The position numbers were made by a program, and so were the translations under genes. The notes under the pieces are model-generated. The model worked only from the letters and a program-made list of their open reading frames with translations. It was not told the origin of the DNA and searched no databases. From Flaviflexus salsibiostraticola (GTDB taxonomy: Bacteria > Actinomycetota > Actinomycetes > Actinomycetales > Actinomycetaceae), in the NCBI RefSeq assembly GCF_003952265.1, contig NZ_CP034438.1, positions 1,612,001 to 1,676,000 of the forward strand: a stretch of 64,000 nucleotides of DNA. Reading direction: 5' to 3'. Positions 25,283 through 37,600 of the stretch are shown here, in pieces; positions within the stretch are counted from its first letter, which is position 1, and every line of letters starts with the position of its first letter.

Positions 25283-27055
25283 ATGCTATCGACCATTCTT
25301 GTCGCCAATCGCGGCGAAATCGCCGCCCGGATCATCCGGACGATCCACGACATGGGGCTCACGGCTGTCGCAGTCTATGCCGACCAGGACCTCAACTCCC
25401 CCGCTGTGGCACTCGCCGATCAGGCGTACGCGCTCGGCGGGTCGACGCTGGCCGACACCTACCTCAATGGGGATCGGATTCTCGAGATCGCGACGAAGGT
25501 CGGGGCGGATGCCATCCACCCCGGCTACGGCTTCCTCTCCGAGGTGCCGGCCTTCGCCGACGCGGTGGCCGAGGCCGGGATCGCCTGGATCGGGCCCGCC
25601 GGCGCGACGATCACCCAGCTGGGCGACAAGATCGGCGCGCGCCGGACCGCGGTCGCGGCAGGTGTCTCCCCCGTGCCCGGCACGAATGATCCGGTTGAGT
25701 CGATGGAGGAGATCCGCGCCTTCGCGGCCGACTACGGCTTCCCGATCGTCGCGAAGAGGAGCGATGGCGGCGGCGGGCGCGGCATCGTCATCCTCCGCAC
25801 CGACGCCGATATCGACGAGTTCGAGGCCCGGCACGCCGGCACCGGCGGCGACCTCGGCGCCTACTTCCTGGAGAAGTTCATCGAGTCAGCCCGTCACATC
25901 GAGACACAGTGCATGGCTGACACCCACGGCGGGTTCGCGGTCGTCACGACCCGCGACTGCTCCGTGCAGCGCCGCAACCAGAAGCTCATCGAAGAGGCAC
26001 CCGCACCCTTCCTCCCCGAGGGCGTCGAGGAGACGGTGACAGCCTGGTCCGAGGCGCTGTTCCGCCAGACCGATTACGTCGGCCTCGGCACGTGCGAGTT
26101 CCTCCTCGACTCCGACGGCTCCGTCTACTTCCTCGAGGTCAACCCCCGCCTCCAGGTCGAGCACACGGTCTCCGAAGAGGTGACCGGCCTCGACCTCGTC
26201 GCCGAGCAGATCCGCATTGCCTCCGGCGAGGCGATCTCCGAGGTTCCGACGGTGCGCGGCCATTCGATCGAGCTGCGCATCACCTCCGAAGATCCGGGTG
26301 CCGACCTCATCCCGACCGCGGGCACCATCACGGAGCTCGAGTGGCCGAGCGGCCACGGCGTCCGTGTCGAGACGGGCGTGCGGGTCGGCGACGTCGTCTC
26401 CCCCGACTTCGACTCGATGATCGCGAAGCTCATCATCACCGCCGGAGACCGCGAGACGGCCATCAGGAGGTCGCTGCGCGCCCTCAAGGAGCTGACGATC
26501 GCGGGGATCGCGACGCCGAAGGACCTACTCGCCGACATCCTCCGCCACCCCGCCTTCGCCGAGGACTTCTCGGTGGGCACGAGGTGGATGGAGACGCAGT
26601 ACCTGCCCAACGCGGACCTGCCCCAACCCTTCACCGGCGCCCCCACGGCCGACGACGCGTCGGACCGCCGGTGCTTCGTCGCCGAGATCGACGGACGGCG
26701 GCGGCAGATCAGCCTGCCCGCCGAGTTCTTCGCCTTCGCGGGCGCAACCGTCGGTGCGGCCCGCCCCCAGCAGCCCCGCCGCACCTCGGGCAGGAACGGT
26801 TCGGCGGCGGCCGGCACGGCCGCGGTCGCCGCCGACGGCGTCATGTCCGCCCCCATCCAGGCGATCGTCGTCCGCATCTCGGTCGAGGTCGGCCAGGAGG
26901 TGAAGAAGGGCGACGTCCTGCTCGTCCTTGAATCGATGAAGATGGAGAAGTATGTCCATGCTCCCTGCGACGGGACGGTGGCCGAGATCTACGTGACACC
27001 GGCTCAGAACGTTCCTGCACACACACCACTCATCAGACTGGAGGAGGACAGGTGA
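25283..27055 (+). CDS. acyl-CoA carboxylase alpha subunit (biotin carboxylase + BCCP)
   Basis: Biotin carboxylase fused to a biotin carrier domain, 590 residues, AccA3-like. The N-terminal domain begins ILVANRGEIAARI. The ATP-grasp domain has KRSDGGGGRGI and the catalytic stretch FLEVNPRLQVEHTVSEEVTG. The C-terminal BCCP domain carries biotin on Lys553 in ESMKMEK. In actinobacteria such subunits serve several beta subunits. AAGGAAA precedes the ATG. The stop overlaps the beta-subunit GTG by 4 nt, and birA lies just upstream. Confidence 0.95.
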   Translation: MLSTILVANRGEIAARIIRTIHDMGLTAVAVYADQDLNSPAVALADQAYALGGSTLADTYLNGDRILEIATKVGADAIHPGYGFLSEVPAFADAVAEAGIAWIGPAGATITQLGDKIGARRTAVAAGVSPVPGTNDPVESMEEIRAFAADYGFPIVAKRSDGGGGRGIVILRTDADIDEFEARHAGTGGDLGAYFLEKFIESARHIETQCMADTHGGFAVVTTRDCSVQRRNQKLIEEAPAPFLPEGVEETVTAWSEALFRQTDYVGLGTCEFLLDSDGSVYFLEVNPRLQVEHTVSEEVTGLDLVAEQIRIASGEAISEVPTVRGHSIELRITSEDPGADLIPTAGTITELEWPSGHGVRVETGVRVGDVVSPDFDSMIAKLIITAGDRETAIRRSLRALKELTIAGIATPKDLLADILRHPAFAEDFSVGTRWMETQYLPNADLPQPFTGAPTADDASDRRCFVAEIDGRRRQISLPAEFFAFAGATVGAARPQQPRRTSGRNGSAAAGTAAVAADGVMSAPIQAIVVRISVEVGQEVKKGDVLLVLESMKMEKYVHAPCDGTVAEIYVTPAQNVPAHTPLIRLEEDR

Positions 27056-28656
27056 GCATCTCGACCCTGAGGGGCATCGTCTCGCGCGTCATGCCGGCGC
27101 GCAGGCACCACGCCCCCGTCATCAAGGCCGCCCGCATCGACTACTCGAAGATCGCGGAGACGGCCGAGGAGAAGGCGACCGCCTATCAGCATGCCAAGGG
27201 CAAGAACACGGCCCGCGAGCGCATCAACCAGCTTCTCGATCCCGACTCGTTCGTCGAGATCGGCCGGTTCGCGGGCGGCAACCCCGCGGACGGGTTCCTC
27301 GGCGCCGCGGTCGTCACCGGCTTCGGTGAGATCGCCGGGCGACCGGTGGCCGTCTATGCGCAGGACTTCTCGGTCCGCGGCGGCACCCTCGGCCGTGCGG
27401 AGGGTCAGAAGATCCTCGCGCTCATGGACAAGGCACTGGCGATGAAGATCCCGGTCGTCTCCATGCTCGATTCGGGCGGCGCCCGGATCCAGGAGGGCGT
27501 TGTCGCGCTCAGCCAGTACGGCCGGATCTTCAAGAAGACGTGTGAGGCCTCGGGCCTCATCCCTCAGATCTCGATGATCCTCGGCCCGTGCGCGGGCGGT
27601 GCGGTCTACGCTCCGGCGCTCACCGACTTCATCGTCATGACGAAGGAGAACTCCCACATGTTCGTCACGGGCCCCGAGGTCGTCAAGGCCGTCACCGGGG
27701 AGACCGTGTCGATGGCGGAGCTCGGCGGCGGCGAGCTGCACAACGTCCAGTCGGGTGTCGCGCACTACCTGGCGGACGATGAGACGGACGCGATCGACTA
27801 CGTCCGTTCACTCCTGTCCTACCTGCCTTCGCACGCCGGTGAGCCGGCCCCGCACTACGATTACACCCCCTCCATCGAGGACGAGAAGGCCGCGGCCGAG
27901 GTCAAGAGCCTCGTGCCCGAAGAGTCCCGCCAGCCGTACGACATCGTCGAGGTCATCGAGCATCTCGTCGACTACGGGGAGTTCCTCCAGGTCCAGCAGG
28001 GCTTCGCAGGCTCAGTCGTCATCGGCTTCGCCTGCATCAACGGCTCCGCCGTCGGCATCGTCGCGGACCAGCCCAACAACAACGCGGGCACCCTCGACGT
28101 CGACGCCTCGGAGAAGGCGGCCCGGTTCGTCCGCTGCTGCGACGCGTACGGCCTGCCGATCGTCACCCTCGTCGACGTGCCCGGCTACCGGCCGGGCACC
28201 GAGCAGGAGGAGTCCGGCATCATCCGTCGCGGCGCGAAGCTCATCTTCGCGTACGCGAACGCGACGACCCCCATGGTCACCGTCGTCCTCCGCAAGGCCT
28301 ACGGCGGCGCGTACATCGTCATGGGCTCGAAGTCCATCGGCGCCGATTTCGCGTTCGCGTGGCCCGATGCGGAGATCGCGGTCATGGGCGCCGAAGGCGC
28401 CGTCAACATCCTCAAGCGCCGCGAGATCGCGGCCGCCGGTCCGAACGAGAAGGACATGGCGGACACCCGCACGCGGCTCGCCGCCGAATATCAGGCGAAC
28501 CACATCAACCCCAGCCTCTCGGTCGAGACCGGTGAGCTGGACGGGATCATCGATCCCGCACTCACCCGCCAGACCATCGCGGAATCTCTCGAAATCCTGC
28601 GGACGAAGGATCGTTCGTACCCCGGACCCAAGCGCCACTCCAACGGCCCGCTCTAA
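27052..28656 (+). CDS. acyl-CoA (acetyl/propionyl-CoA) carboxylase beta subunit
   Basis: Carboxyltransferase subunit of 534 residues that moves the carboxyl group from biotin to acetyl-CoA and/or propionyl-CoA. Both crotonase-like halves are present, with the oxyanion-hole stretches GGARIQEGVVAL / GPCAGGAVYAP and DVPGYRPGTEQE / KAYGGAYIVMGSK. GTG start inside a 4-nt overlap (GTGA) with a GGAGGAGG Shine-Dalgarno. Adjacent to fas, it probably supplies malonyl-CoA. No epsilon-subunit gene lies between it and fas (13-base gap). Acyl chain preference cannot be decided by eye. Confidence 0.94.
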   Translation: MSISTLRGIVSRVMPARRHHAPVIKAARIDYSKIAETAEEKATAYQHAKGKNTARERINQLLDPDSFVEIGRFAGGNPADGFLGAAVVTGFGEIAGRPVAVYAQDFSVRGGTLGRAEGQKILALMDKALAMKIPVVSMLDSGGARIQEGVVALSQYGRIFKKTCEASGLIPQISMILGPCAGGAVYAPALTDFIVMTKENSHMFVTGPEVVKAVTGETVSMAELGGGELHNVQSGVAHYLADDETDAIDYVRSLLSYLPSHAGEPAPHYDYTPSIEDEKAAAEVKSLVPEESRQPYDIVEVIEHLVDYGEFLQVQQGFAGSVVIGFACINGSAVGIVADQPNNNAGTLDVDASEKAARFVRCCDAYGLPIVTLVDVPGYRPGTEQEESGIIRRGAKLIFAYANATTPMVTVVLRKAYGGAYIVMGSKSIGADFAFAWPDAEIAVMGAEGAVNILKRREIAAAGPNEKDMADTRTRLAAEYQANHINPSLSVETGELDGIIDPALTRQTIAESLEILRTKDRSYPGPKRHSNGPL

Positions 28657-28668
28657 GAAGAAGGACAC

Positions 28669-31600
28669 ATGACGACGAAGACTTCACATTCATCCCGGAC
28701 CATCGACAGCGAGTCCTCTTCCCGGAGCTTCATGCTGGACACCCCAGTCCAGCCCCTGGCCGCCAGCTTCATCTCCCGCCTCGCCTCGGGCGAACCCTAC
28801 GTTCTCCTGTTCGCCGGCCAGGCCACCCCGTGGCGCGAGACCCTTGCCGAGATCGGCGAGGACTCGAACCTCGCGCACTCGATCCGCTCCCTCATCGCGG
28901 ACTCTGACCGCCTCCTGGCACCGATCGCGGCCCCGCTGGCCGCCGCCGGCGCGGGTGCGCTCACGCTCGAGGGCATGAGTGCCTCGAATGACCCGGCCGT
29001 CTCGGTTCCCGGCATCACCGCCGCCCAGTACGCGCTCCTCCACGCCCTGTCCTCCGCCGGTCTCGACATCGGAGTCTCCCGCCCGGTCGACATCCTCGGC
29101 CACTCGCAGGGCATCCTCGGTGCCGAGCTCGCGAAGGCGTGGGCGACGAAGGACGCGGACGAGCTGTCCCGCACCTTCGCGATCGCCCGCCTCATCGGCG
29201 CCGCCGCATCACGCACCTGCCGTGCGGCCGGCATGGGCCACGCGACCCGCAGCCCGATGCTGTCGGTCCGCGACGTCTCCCGCACCGACCTCGAGGCAAT
29301 GATCGAGGGCACGGGGGCGACGATCTCGATCGTCAACTCCCGCCGCCGCTTCATCGTCTCCGGCCACCCCGCAGCGCTCGAGCGCGTCGAGATCGCGGCC
29401 GCGGCCGCCGAGAAGGCCGATCGCGCCGAGCTCGCCGCGAAGACCCGCGGCGGTATGCCGCTCAGCCCGGTCCTCGAATACCTTCCGGTCGAGGCCCCCT
29501 TCCATCACGAACTTCTCCGCCCCGCCTACGACCAGGTGCTCGCCTGGGCGGAGGCCTGCGGCATCGACGGCGCTGAGCCGCTCGCCCGCGCCGTGCTCCT
29601 CGATCCGGTCGACTGGGCCGCGCAGGTGCGCGACGCCCAGCGCCACGGTGCCGACTGGTTCGTCGACCTCGGCCCCGGCTCGACCGTCGGCCGGATCACG
29701 ACCGACGTGCTCGAGGGCACCGGCGCCGGCATCGTCTCCGCCGGTGCGCTCACCGACATCGATCGCCTTGCGGCGCCCGGCACGGAGCCGCAGCGCACCG
29801 CCGACTGGTCGAGGTTCGCCCCGCGTCTCATCGAACTCCCGACCGGTGTCGCGGTCGAGACCGCGTTCAGCCGCCTGACCGGCAACTCCCCCGTCCTCCT
29901 CGCCGGCATGACGCCCACGACCGTCGATCCGGAGATCGTGGCGGCCGCCGCGAACGCCGGTTTCTGGGTGGAGATGGGCGGCGGCGGTCAGGTGACCGCC
30001 GAGGTGTTCGCCGAGAATCTCGCGGGACTGAAGGCGCAGCTCAACGAGGGCCGCACCGCCCAGTTCAACGCCATGTTCATGGACCGCTACCTGTGGAACC
30101 TCCAGTTCGGTGGCCAGCGTGTCGTGTCGAAGGCCCGCGAGTCGGGCGCCCCGCTCGACGGCGTCGTCGTCTCCGCCGGCATCCCCGAGCTCGATGAGGC
30201 TCCCGAGCTCATCGCCACCCTCCAGTCCGAGGGCTTCCGCTACATCGCCTTCAAGCCCGGCACGGTCGCTCAGATCCGCCACTCGCTCCAGATCGCGAAG
30301 AGCGTCGACACGACGATCATCCTCCACGTCGAGGACGGTCACGCGGGTGGTCACCACTCGTGGGAGAACCTCGACGACCTGCTGCGCTCGACGTACGCCG
30401 AGATCCGCCGCCAGGAGAACGTCATTCTCTGTGTCGGCGGCGGCATCGGCATCCCCGAGCGGGCTGCCGACTACATCTCCGGCCAATGGGCGCTCGCCTA
30501 CGACCTGCCGCTCATGCCCGTCGACGGTGTCCTCATCGGCACGGCGGCGATGACGGCGAAGGAGGCGAAGACGCAGGACTCCGTCAAGGAGCTGCTCGTC
30601 AAGACCCAGGGTGTGCCCGCGTCCGAGGGCGGCTGGGTCGGCGCCGGCCAGTCGAAGGGCGGCATGACCTCCGGTCTGTCGCACCTGCGCGCCGACATGT
30701 ATGAGATCGACAACGACGCGGCCGCCTGTGCCCGTCTCGTCGCCGAGGTCGAGGGCAAGCCCGAGCTGCTGCGCTCGCGCCGTGCCGAGATCATCGAGGC
30801 CCTCAACAAGACGTCGAAGCCCTACTTCGGCGACCTGGGCGAGATGACGTACGCGGAGGTCGCGACCCGCTTCGCTGACCTGTCCCACCCGTGGGTCGAC
30901 CCGTCGTGGCTCACCCGCTACCACGAGCTGCTCCAGCGCTTCGAGGCGCGCCTGTCGCCCGCCGACCACGGCCCGGTCGCGACCCTGTTCCCGACCGAGA
31001 CTGACGTCGAGGACGGCCGCCCGGCCGCGGAGAGGCTCATCGAGGCCTACCCGCTCGCGGAGGAGCTCACGCTCACCCCGTTCGACTCGGCCTGGCTCAT
31101 CGCCCTGTGCCGCAAGTACCCGAAGCCGATGGGCTTCGTGCCCGCCATCGACGATGATCTGCTCCGCTGGTGGGGCCAGGACTCCCTGTGGCAGGCCCAG
31201 GACGACCGGTACGATGCGGACGCTGTCCGCATCATCCCCGGCCCCGTCTCCGTCGCCGGCATCACGACCGTCAACGAGCCGATCGCACAGATCCTCACTC
31301 GCTTCGAGGACGCGACGATCGCGCGCCTCGAGGACAGTGCGGAAAGGCTGACCGCCTACTCGAAGCTCGCGAACGCAAAGGACGCCGCCGAGTACATCCG
31401 CGCCGTCCCCTTCATCTCCTGGACCGGGCACCTCATGGACAACCCGGCCCACACGCTCAGCCCGAACGCCTACGATCTCGAGATCGACGGCGATAAGGCG
31501 ACGATCTCGGTCAAGCTCGACACGTTCTGGGACGGTTCCGACGCGTCCGTCCACGCCGTCCGCGAGCTTGTCATCCCCCTTCTCCTGCCCGAGTCGGTCC

Positions 31601-34600
31601 GGGACGGCGGCGTGCCCGTCGTCGATCCGGAGCGCCTGCCCGAGTCGATGTTCAACCTGCTCGCCGGCACCGCCGGCGTCGGCAACACCGCCGTCCAGGG
31701 CGACTTCATCCCGGCACTGCCGACGATGGTCGACTCGACGCGGAGTGCGTTCGGGGAGGCCCACTACTCGTTCACGCTGCCGGCAACCCTCGGCGCGGAC
31801 CACACCGGCGTGACCGGCGGTGCGCTCGACCTCGACACGGCGACGATGGTGCCCGACGCTCTGCTCGGCACGTGCTGGCCCGCGATCTACGCGGCGCTCG
31901 GCTCGGCGCTCGTCGACGGCTACCCCGTCATCGAGGGCCTGCTCAACGCCGTCCACCTCGACCACACGATCCGGTTCGACCGCCCGGTCACCGACCTGCC
32001 GCTCGGCACGATCGACGTCATCTCCTGGGCCGACTCCATCCAGGAGTCGTCCTCGGGCAGGATCGTCGAGGTCGACCTCGACCTCTTCATCGACGGCGAG
32101 AAGATCGGCCACATGGAGGAGAGGTTCGCGATCCGCGGCCGCGCCTTCGGCTCGCAGCTGCCCGCCGACCCGCCGTTCGCGGGCGGAACGACCGCCGAGG
32201 TCGTCGACACCCCGCGGTCGACCCTCCTCAAGACGACGGTGACGGCTCCAGCCGACATGACCCCGTTCGCGTGGGTCTCGGGCGACTTCAACCCGATCCA
32301 CACCTCGCACCGCGCGGCCCGCGTCGCCGGGCTCGAGGCACCCCTCGTCCACGGCATGTGGCTCTCCGCAACCGCTCAGCACGCCGCCTCCGCGGTCGAT
32401 GAGAAGGGCGGAGCGCTCAAGCTGACCGGCTGGACGTACCGCATGTTCGGCCTGGTCGACCTGAACGACGAGGTTGACATCACCGTCGAGCGGATCGGCC
32501 GCCTCAAGGGCGGGGGCCTCGTCCTCGAGGTCACCTGCAAGGTCGGCAGCGAGCTCGTCTCGACCGGCACGGCCACGACCGCGGCCCCGTCGACCGCCTA
32601 CGTCTACCCCGGCCAGGGCATCCAGTCCCAGGGCATGGGTCTGTCGGAGCGCGCCTCCTCGAAGGCCGTCGCCGACGTGTGGGAGCGGGCCGATGCCCAC
32701 ACCCGGAAGGTGCTCGGCTTCTCGATCCTCGCCCTCGTCCGGGACAACCCGGTCGAGCTCACCGCGAAGGGCGTCACCTACCGCCACCCGGAGGGCGTCC
32801 TCAACCTCACCCAGTTCACCCAGGTCGCACTCGCCACCCTCGCCTTCGCACAGACGGCGCGTCTGCGCGAGGCCGGTGCCGTCGTCGACGGCGCGTACTT
32901 CGCGGGTCACTCGCTCGGCGAATACAACGCGCTGTCCGCCTACGCGGGCACGATCGACCTCGAGACCGTCGTCGAGCTCGTGTTCCACCGCGGCGCGACC
33001 ATGCACAACCTCGTGCCGAGGGACGAGCAGGGCCGGTCGAACTACCAGATGGGTGCACTGCGCCCGAACCAGTTCGGCGTCGGCCACGACGATGTCACGG
33101 ACTACGTCGCGGGCGTCGCGAAGGCCTCGGGCGAGTTCCTCGAGATCGTCAACTACAATCTCGCAGGCCAGCAGTACGCGATCGCCGGCACGATCAAGGG
33201 CCTCGCGGCCCTGGCGGCCGATGCGGGCGAGCGTGCGAAGAGGGCCGGCGGCAAGGGTCCGTTCATGCTGGTCCCCGGCGTCGACGTTCCCTTCCACTCC
33301 GCCGTGCTCCACGACGGTGTTCCGGAGTTCCGCGACCGCCTGACCGAGCTCCTTCCCCAGGAGATCGACTACCGCCGCCTCGAGCACAAGTACATCCCCA
33401 ACCTCGTGGCAACCCCGTTCGAGCTGACGCAGGACTTCGTCCGTGAGATTCTCACGGTCGTCCCCTCCATTCAGCTCGAGGCCGTCCTCGAGAACTGGGA
33501 GGAGCAGCTCACCGACAAGTCGGCCCTCGCCCGAATCATCCTCATCGAGCTCCTGTGCTGGCAGTTCGCCTCACCGGTCCGCTGGATCGAGACGCAGGAT
33601 CTCCTGTTCTCGACCTCAAAGCTCGATGTCAACGAGATCGTCGAGATCGGCCTCGGCGCCGCTCCGACGCTCGCGAACCTCGCCTCGAAGACCCTGGCCC
33701 TGCCGGAGTACACCGACGCCTCGGTGACGGTTCTCAACGTCCAGCGCGACGAGAAGATCGTCTACCACGAGGACGTTCGGACCATCGCCGACGACGAGGA
33801 GCCGGAGGAGACCACCGCCGCCTCGGCAGCGCCCGTCTCTGCAGCGCCCGCCGCTGCGGCTGCACCCGCTGAGGCGGCACCGGCCGCCCCGGCCGCGCCC
33901 GCCGGTTCGGTCGAGCGTCCCGCCGACCTGCCCTACCGGGCATCGGATGCCATTAAGACCCTGCTCGCGTTCGCGAACAAGGTCCGTCCCGAGCAGATCG
34001 GTGCGGCCGACACGACGGGAACGCTGACCAACGGCGTCTCCTCGAGGCTCAACCAGCTGCTTATGGACTTCTCGGCCGAGCTCGGCCTGGCCAGCGTCGA
34101 GGGTGCCGCCGAGGCGGACGTCACGACACTGTCGGCCACGGTCGACCGCGCGGCCCACAACTACAAGCCGTTCGGCCCGGTTCTCGGTGAGGCGATCAAG
34201 GACAGGATCCGCAAGCTCTTCGGCGCCGCCGGACAGAAGCAGTCCTACATCGCCGAGCGCGTGACCGGCGTTTGGCAGCTCGGGGAGGGCTGGGCCGCAC
34301 ACACGACCGCGGCGATCCTCCTCGGCACCCGCGCAGGGGCCTCCGCCCGCGGCGGTGACCTTGCGACGCTCGCGACTGAGGCCGGCTCGACCGCTGACGT
34401 CAACGCGATCATCGATGCGGCCGTGGCCGAGGTCGGCGCCGCCCGCGGCATCCCCGTCGCCATCCCCACCGCCGGCGGCGGTGGAGGAGCGACCGTCGAC
34501 TCGGCCGCACTGGACGAGTTCGCGGAGTCGATCACCGGTGACCGCGGCGTCCTCGCGGACACCGCCCGCCACCTGCTCAGCGTGCTCGGTCTGAACGAGA

Positions 34601-37600
34601 CCACACCCGCGTCCTTCGACCATTCGGAGGAGGAGGAGCTCCAGACGCTCGTCGAGACCGTCGAGGCTGAGCTCGGCTCCGGCTGGGTCAAGCTGGTGAC
34701 GCCGTCCTTCGACCCGCGCAGGGCCGTCCTGCTCGACGACCGCTGGGCATCCGCCCGCGAGGATCTGGCCCGCCTGTGGGCAGGCCAGGAGCTCCCCGAG
34801 TCCGTGTCCTTCACGGGTGCGGGCCGGGCCGTCGCCGACCAGGCCGCCTGGTGGGCGGGTAAGTCCACCGGTGCCCTCAAGGCGCGCTACGAGCAGATCG
34901 CCAAGGACGCGCTCGACGCGACCCCGGGTGAGTACTCGGGCCAGGTCGCGATCGTGACGGGCATGGCGCCGAACTCGATCGCCGGCGGCGTTGTCGCGGG
35001 CCTTCTCGCGGGCGGTGCGACCGTCGTCGCCACCGCATCGCGCGTCGACTCGGCTCGCCTGAGCTTCGCGAAGACCCTCTACCGGGAGAACGCGTCGGCC
35101 GAGGCCGCGCTGTGGCTCGTGCCCGCCAACCTCTCCTCGTACCGGGACGTTGACGCACTCGTCGAGTGGATCGGCGCGGAGCAGACCGAGACGGTCGGAT
35201 CCGACGTCAAGGTGACGAAGCCGGCCCTCATCCCCGACCTGTTCTTCCCGTTCGCGGCACCGCCCGTCTCGGGCACCGCGGAGGACGCAGGCCCGGCGAC
35301 CGAGACGCAGGCCCGCCTGCTGCTGTGGTCGGTCGAGCGGTCGATGACGGCACTGGCGAAGATCGGTGCGGACACGCATGTCGATCACCGCCTCCACGTC
35401 GTCCTGCCCGGCTCCCCCAACCGGGGCACCTTCGGCGGCGATGGCGCGTACGGCGAGGTCAAGGCCGCGTTCGACGCGATCGCCAACAAGTGGGAGGTCG
35501 AGCCGTGGGCCGAGCGCGTCACCATCGCGCACCCGAGGATCGGCTGGGTCGCCGGCACGGGCCTCATGGGCGGCAACGACCCGCTCGTCACCGCCGCACA
35601 GAAGGCCGGGATCCGCGTGTGGACCCCGTCCGAGATCTCGGGCGAGCTCCTCGCCCTGTGCTCGGCCGAGGCCAGGGCACGGGCCCTCGAGGGCCCGATC
35701 GACGCCGACCTGACGGGTGGCATGGGCAAGATCTCGATCGCCGCGCTGCGCGATGAGGCTGAGATCGTTCCCGACATCATCAAGACGGCCGCACCGACCC
35801 TGCAGGCGCTGCCCTCCCCGGTCCGCACGGCGCAGCCGACGGCCGAGTGGGGCCAGGTGTCCGCCTCGCTCGACGACATGGTCGTCATCGTCGGCATCGG
35901 TGAGGTCAGCCCCTGGGGCTCGGGCCGCACCCGGTTCGAGGCCGAGTACGGCATCCAGTCGGACGGCTCGGTCGAGCTGACCGCGGCCGGCGTGCTTGAG
36001 CTGGCGTGGATGACGGGCCTGCTCCGCTGGCGGGACACCCCCGTCGCGGGCTGGTACGACACGGACGACAAGATCGTCGACGAGGCCGACATCTTCGATC
36101 GCTACCGCGATGAGGTCGTCGCCCGCTCGGGCGTGCGCACCTTCGTCGACTCGATCGCCATCGATAACCTCACGAGCCCCGAGGGTGTCGAGATGTTCCT
36201 CGACAAGGACGTGACCTTCTCGGTCGACTCCGAAGAGGCCGCGAAGTCCTACGTGGAGGCCGACCCGGCGTTCACGGTCGCCCACGAGGTCGACGGCGAA
36301 TGGCAGGTGACCCGCAAGCAGGGCGCGAGCAGCCGCATGCCGCGCCGGGCCGCGATGGCCCGCAAGGTCGGCGGCCAGTTCCCGACCGACTTCGACCCGA
36401 CCCGCTGGGGCATCCCCGCCTCCATGGTCGAGTCGATCGACCGGATCGCCGTGTGGAACCTCGTCTCGGCCGTGGATGCCTACCTCTCGTCCGGTTTCAC
36501 GCCGGCTGAGATCCTCCAGGCCGTCCACCCCTCCGATGTGGCGATGACCCAAGGCACCGGCTTCGGCGGGATGACATCGATGAGGAAGCTGTTCCTCGAT
36601 CGCTTCCTCGCCGAGGACATCCCCTCCGACATCCTCCAGGAGACCCTCCCGAACGTCGTCGCGGCGCACACGATGCAGTCGTACATCGGCGGCTACGGGT
36701 CGATGATCCACCCGATCGGCGCCTGCGCCACCGCAGCCGTCTCGATCGAGGAGGGTGTCGACAAGATCGCCTGCAACAAGGCCGACTTCGTCGTCGCCGG
36801 CGCCATCGATGACATCTCCGTCGAGTCGATCGAGGGCTTCGCCTCGATGAACGCGACGGCGGATTCGGACGCGATGGCGGCGAAGGGCATCAACGAGCGC
36901 TTCTACTCCCGTGCGAACGATCGTCGCCGGGCAGGGTTCGTCGAGGCCCAGGGTGGCGGCACGGTCCTTCTCGCACGCGGCTCGGTCGCGGCGCAGCTGG
37001 GGCTGCCCGTCCACGGAGTCGTCGCGTTCGCCCAGTCCTACGCGGATGGTGCGCACACGTCGATCCCCGCACCGGGACTCGGCGCGCTCGCCGCGGGCCG
37101 CGGCGGGAAGTCCGCCAGGCTGGTGAAGAACCTCGCCGACCTCGGCGTCGCCGTCGATGACATCTCCGTCATCTCCAAGCACGACACGTCGACCAACGCG
37201 AACGACCCGAACGAGTCCGACCTCCACACGAGGCTCGCGGAGGCGATGGGCCGCGAAGTCGGCAACCCGATGTTCGTCGTCTCGCAGAAGACCCTGACCG
37301 GGCACGCGAAGGGTGGTGCCGCCGTCTTCCAGACGGCCGGTCTCGCCGACATCTTCCGCACCGGCAGGATCCCCGCGAACAGGGCCCTCGACAGCGTCGA
37401 CCCGGCGCTCGCCGGCTCGTCCCGACTGGTCTGGCTGCGTGAGCCCCTCGAGGCTCCGACGACGATCAAGGCGGGCCTGCTCACCTCGCTCGGCTTCGGC
37501 CACGTCTCTGCCCTCGTCGCGCTGGTTCACCCGGCCGCGTTCGAGCAGGCCGTGCGCCAGGAGCTCGGCGAGGCCGCAGCCGAGGCCTGGCTCGCATCCG

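Noticed and set aside
29209..33387. A 1392-codon open frame on the minus strand inside fas, and a similar one at 33616-37656
   Set aside because: They are mirror frames produced by GC-rich codons of fas. Their sequences are Arg/Asp/Val-rich without domains, while fas itself shows every catalytic motif.
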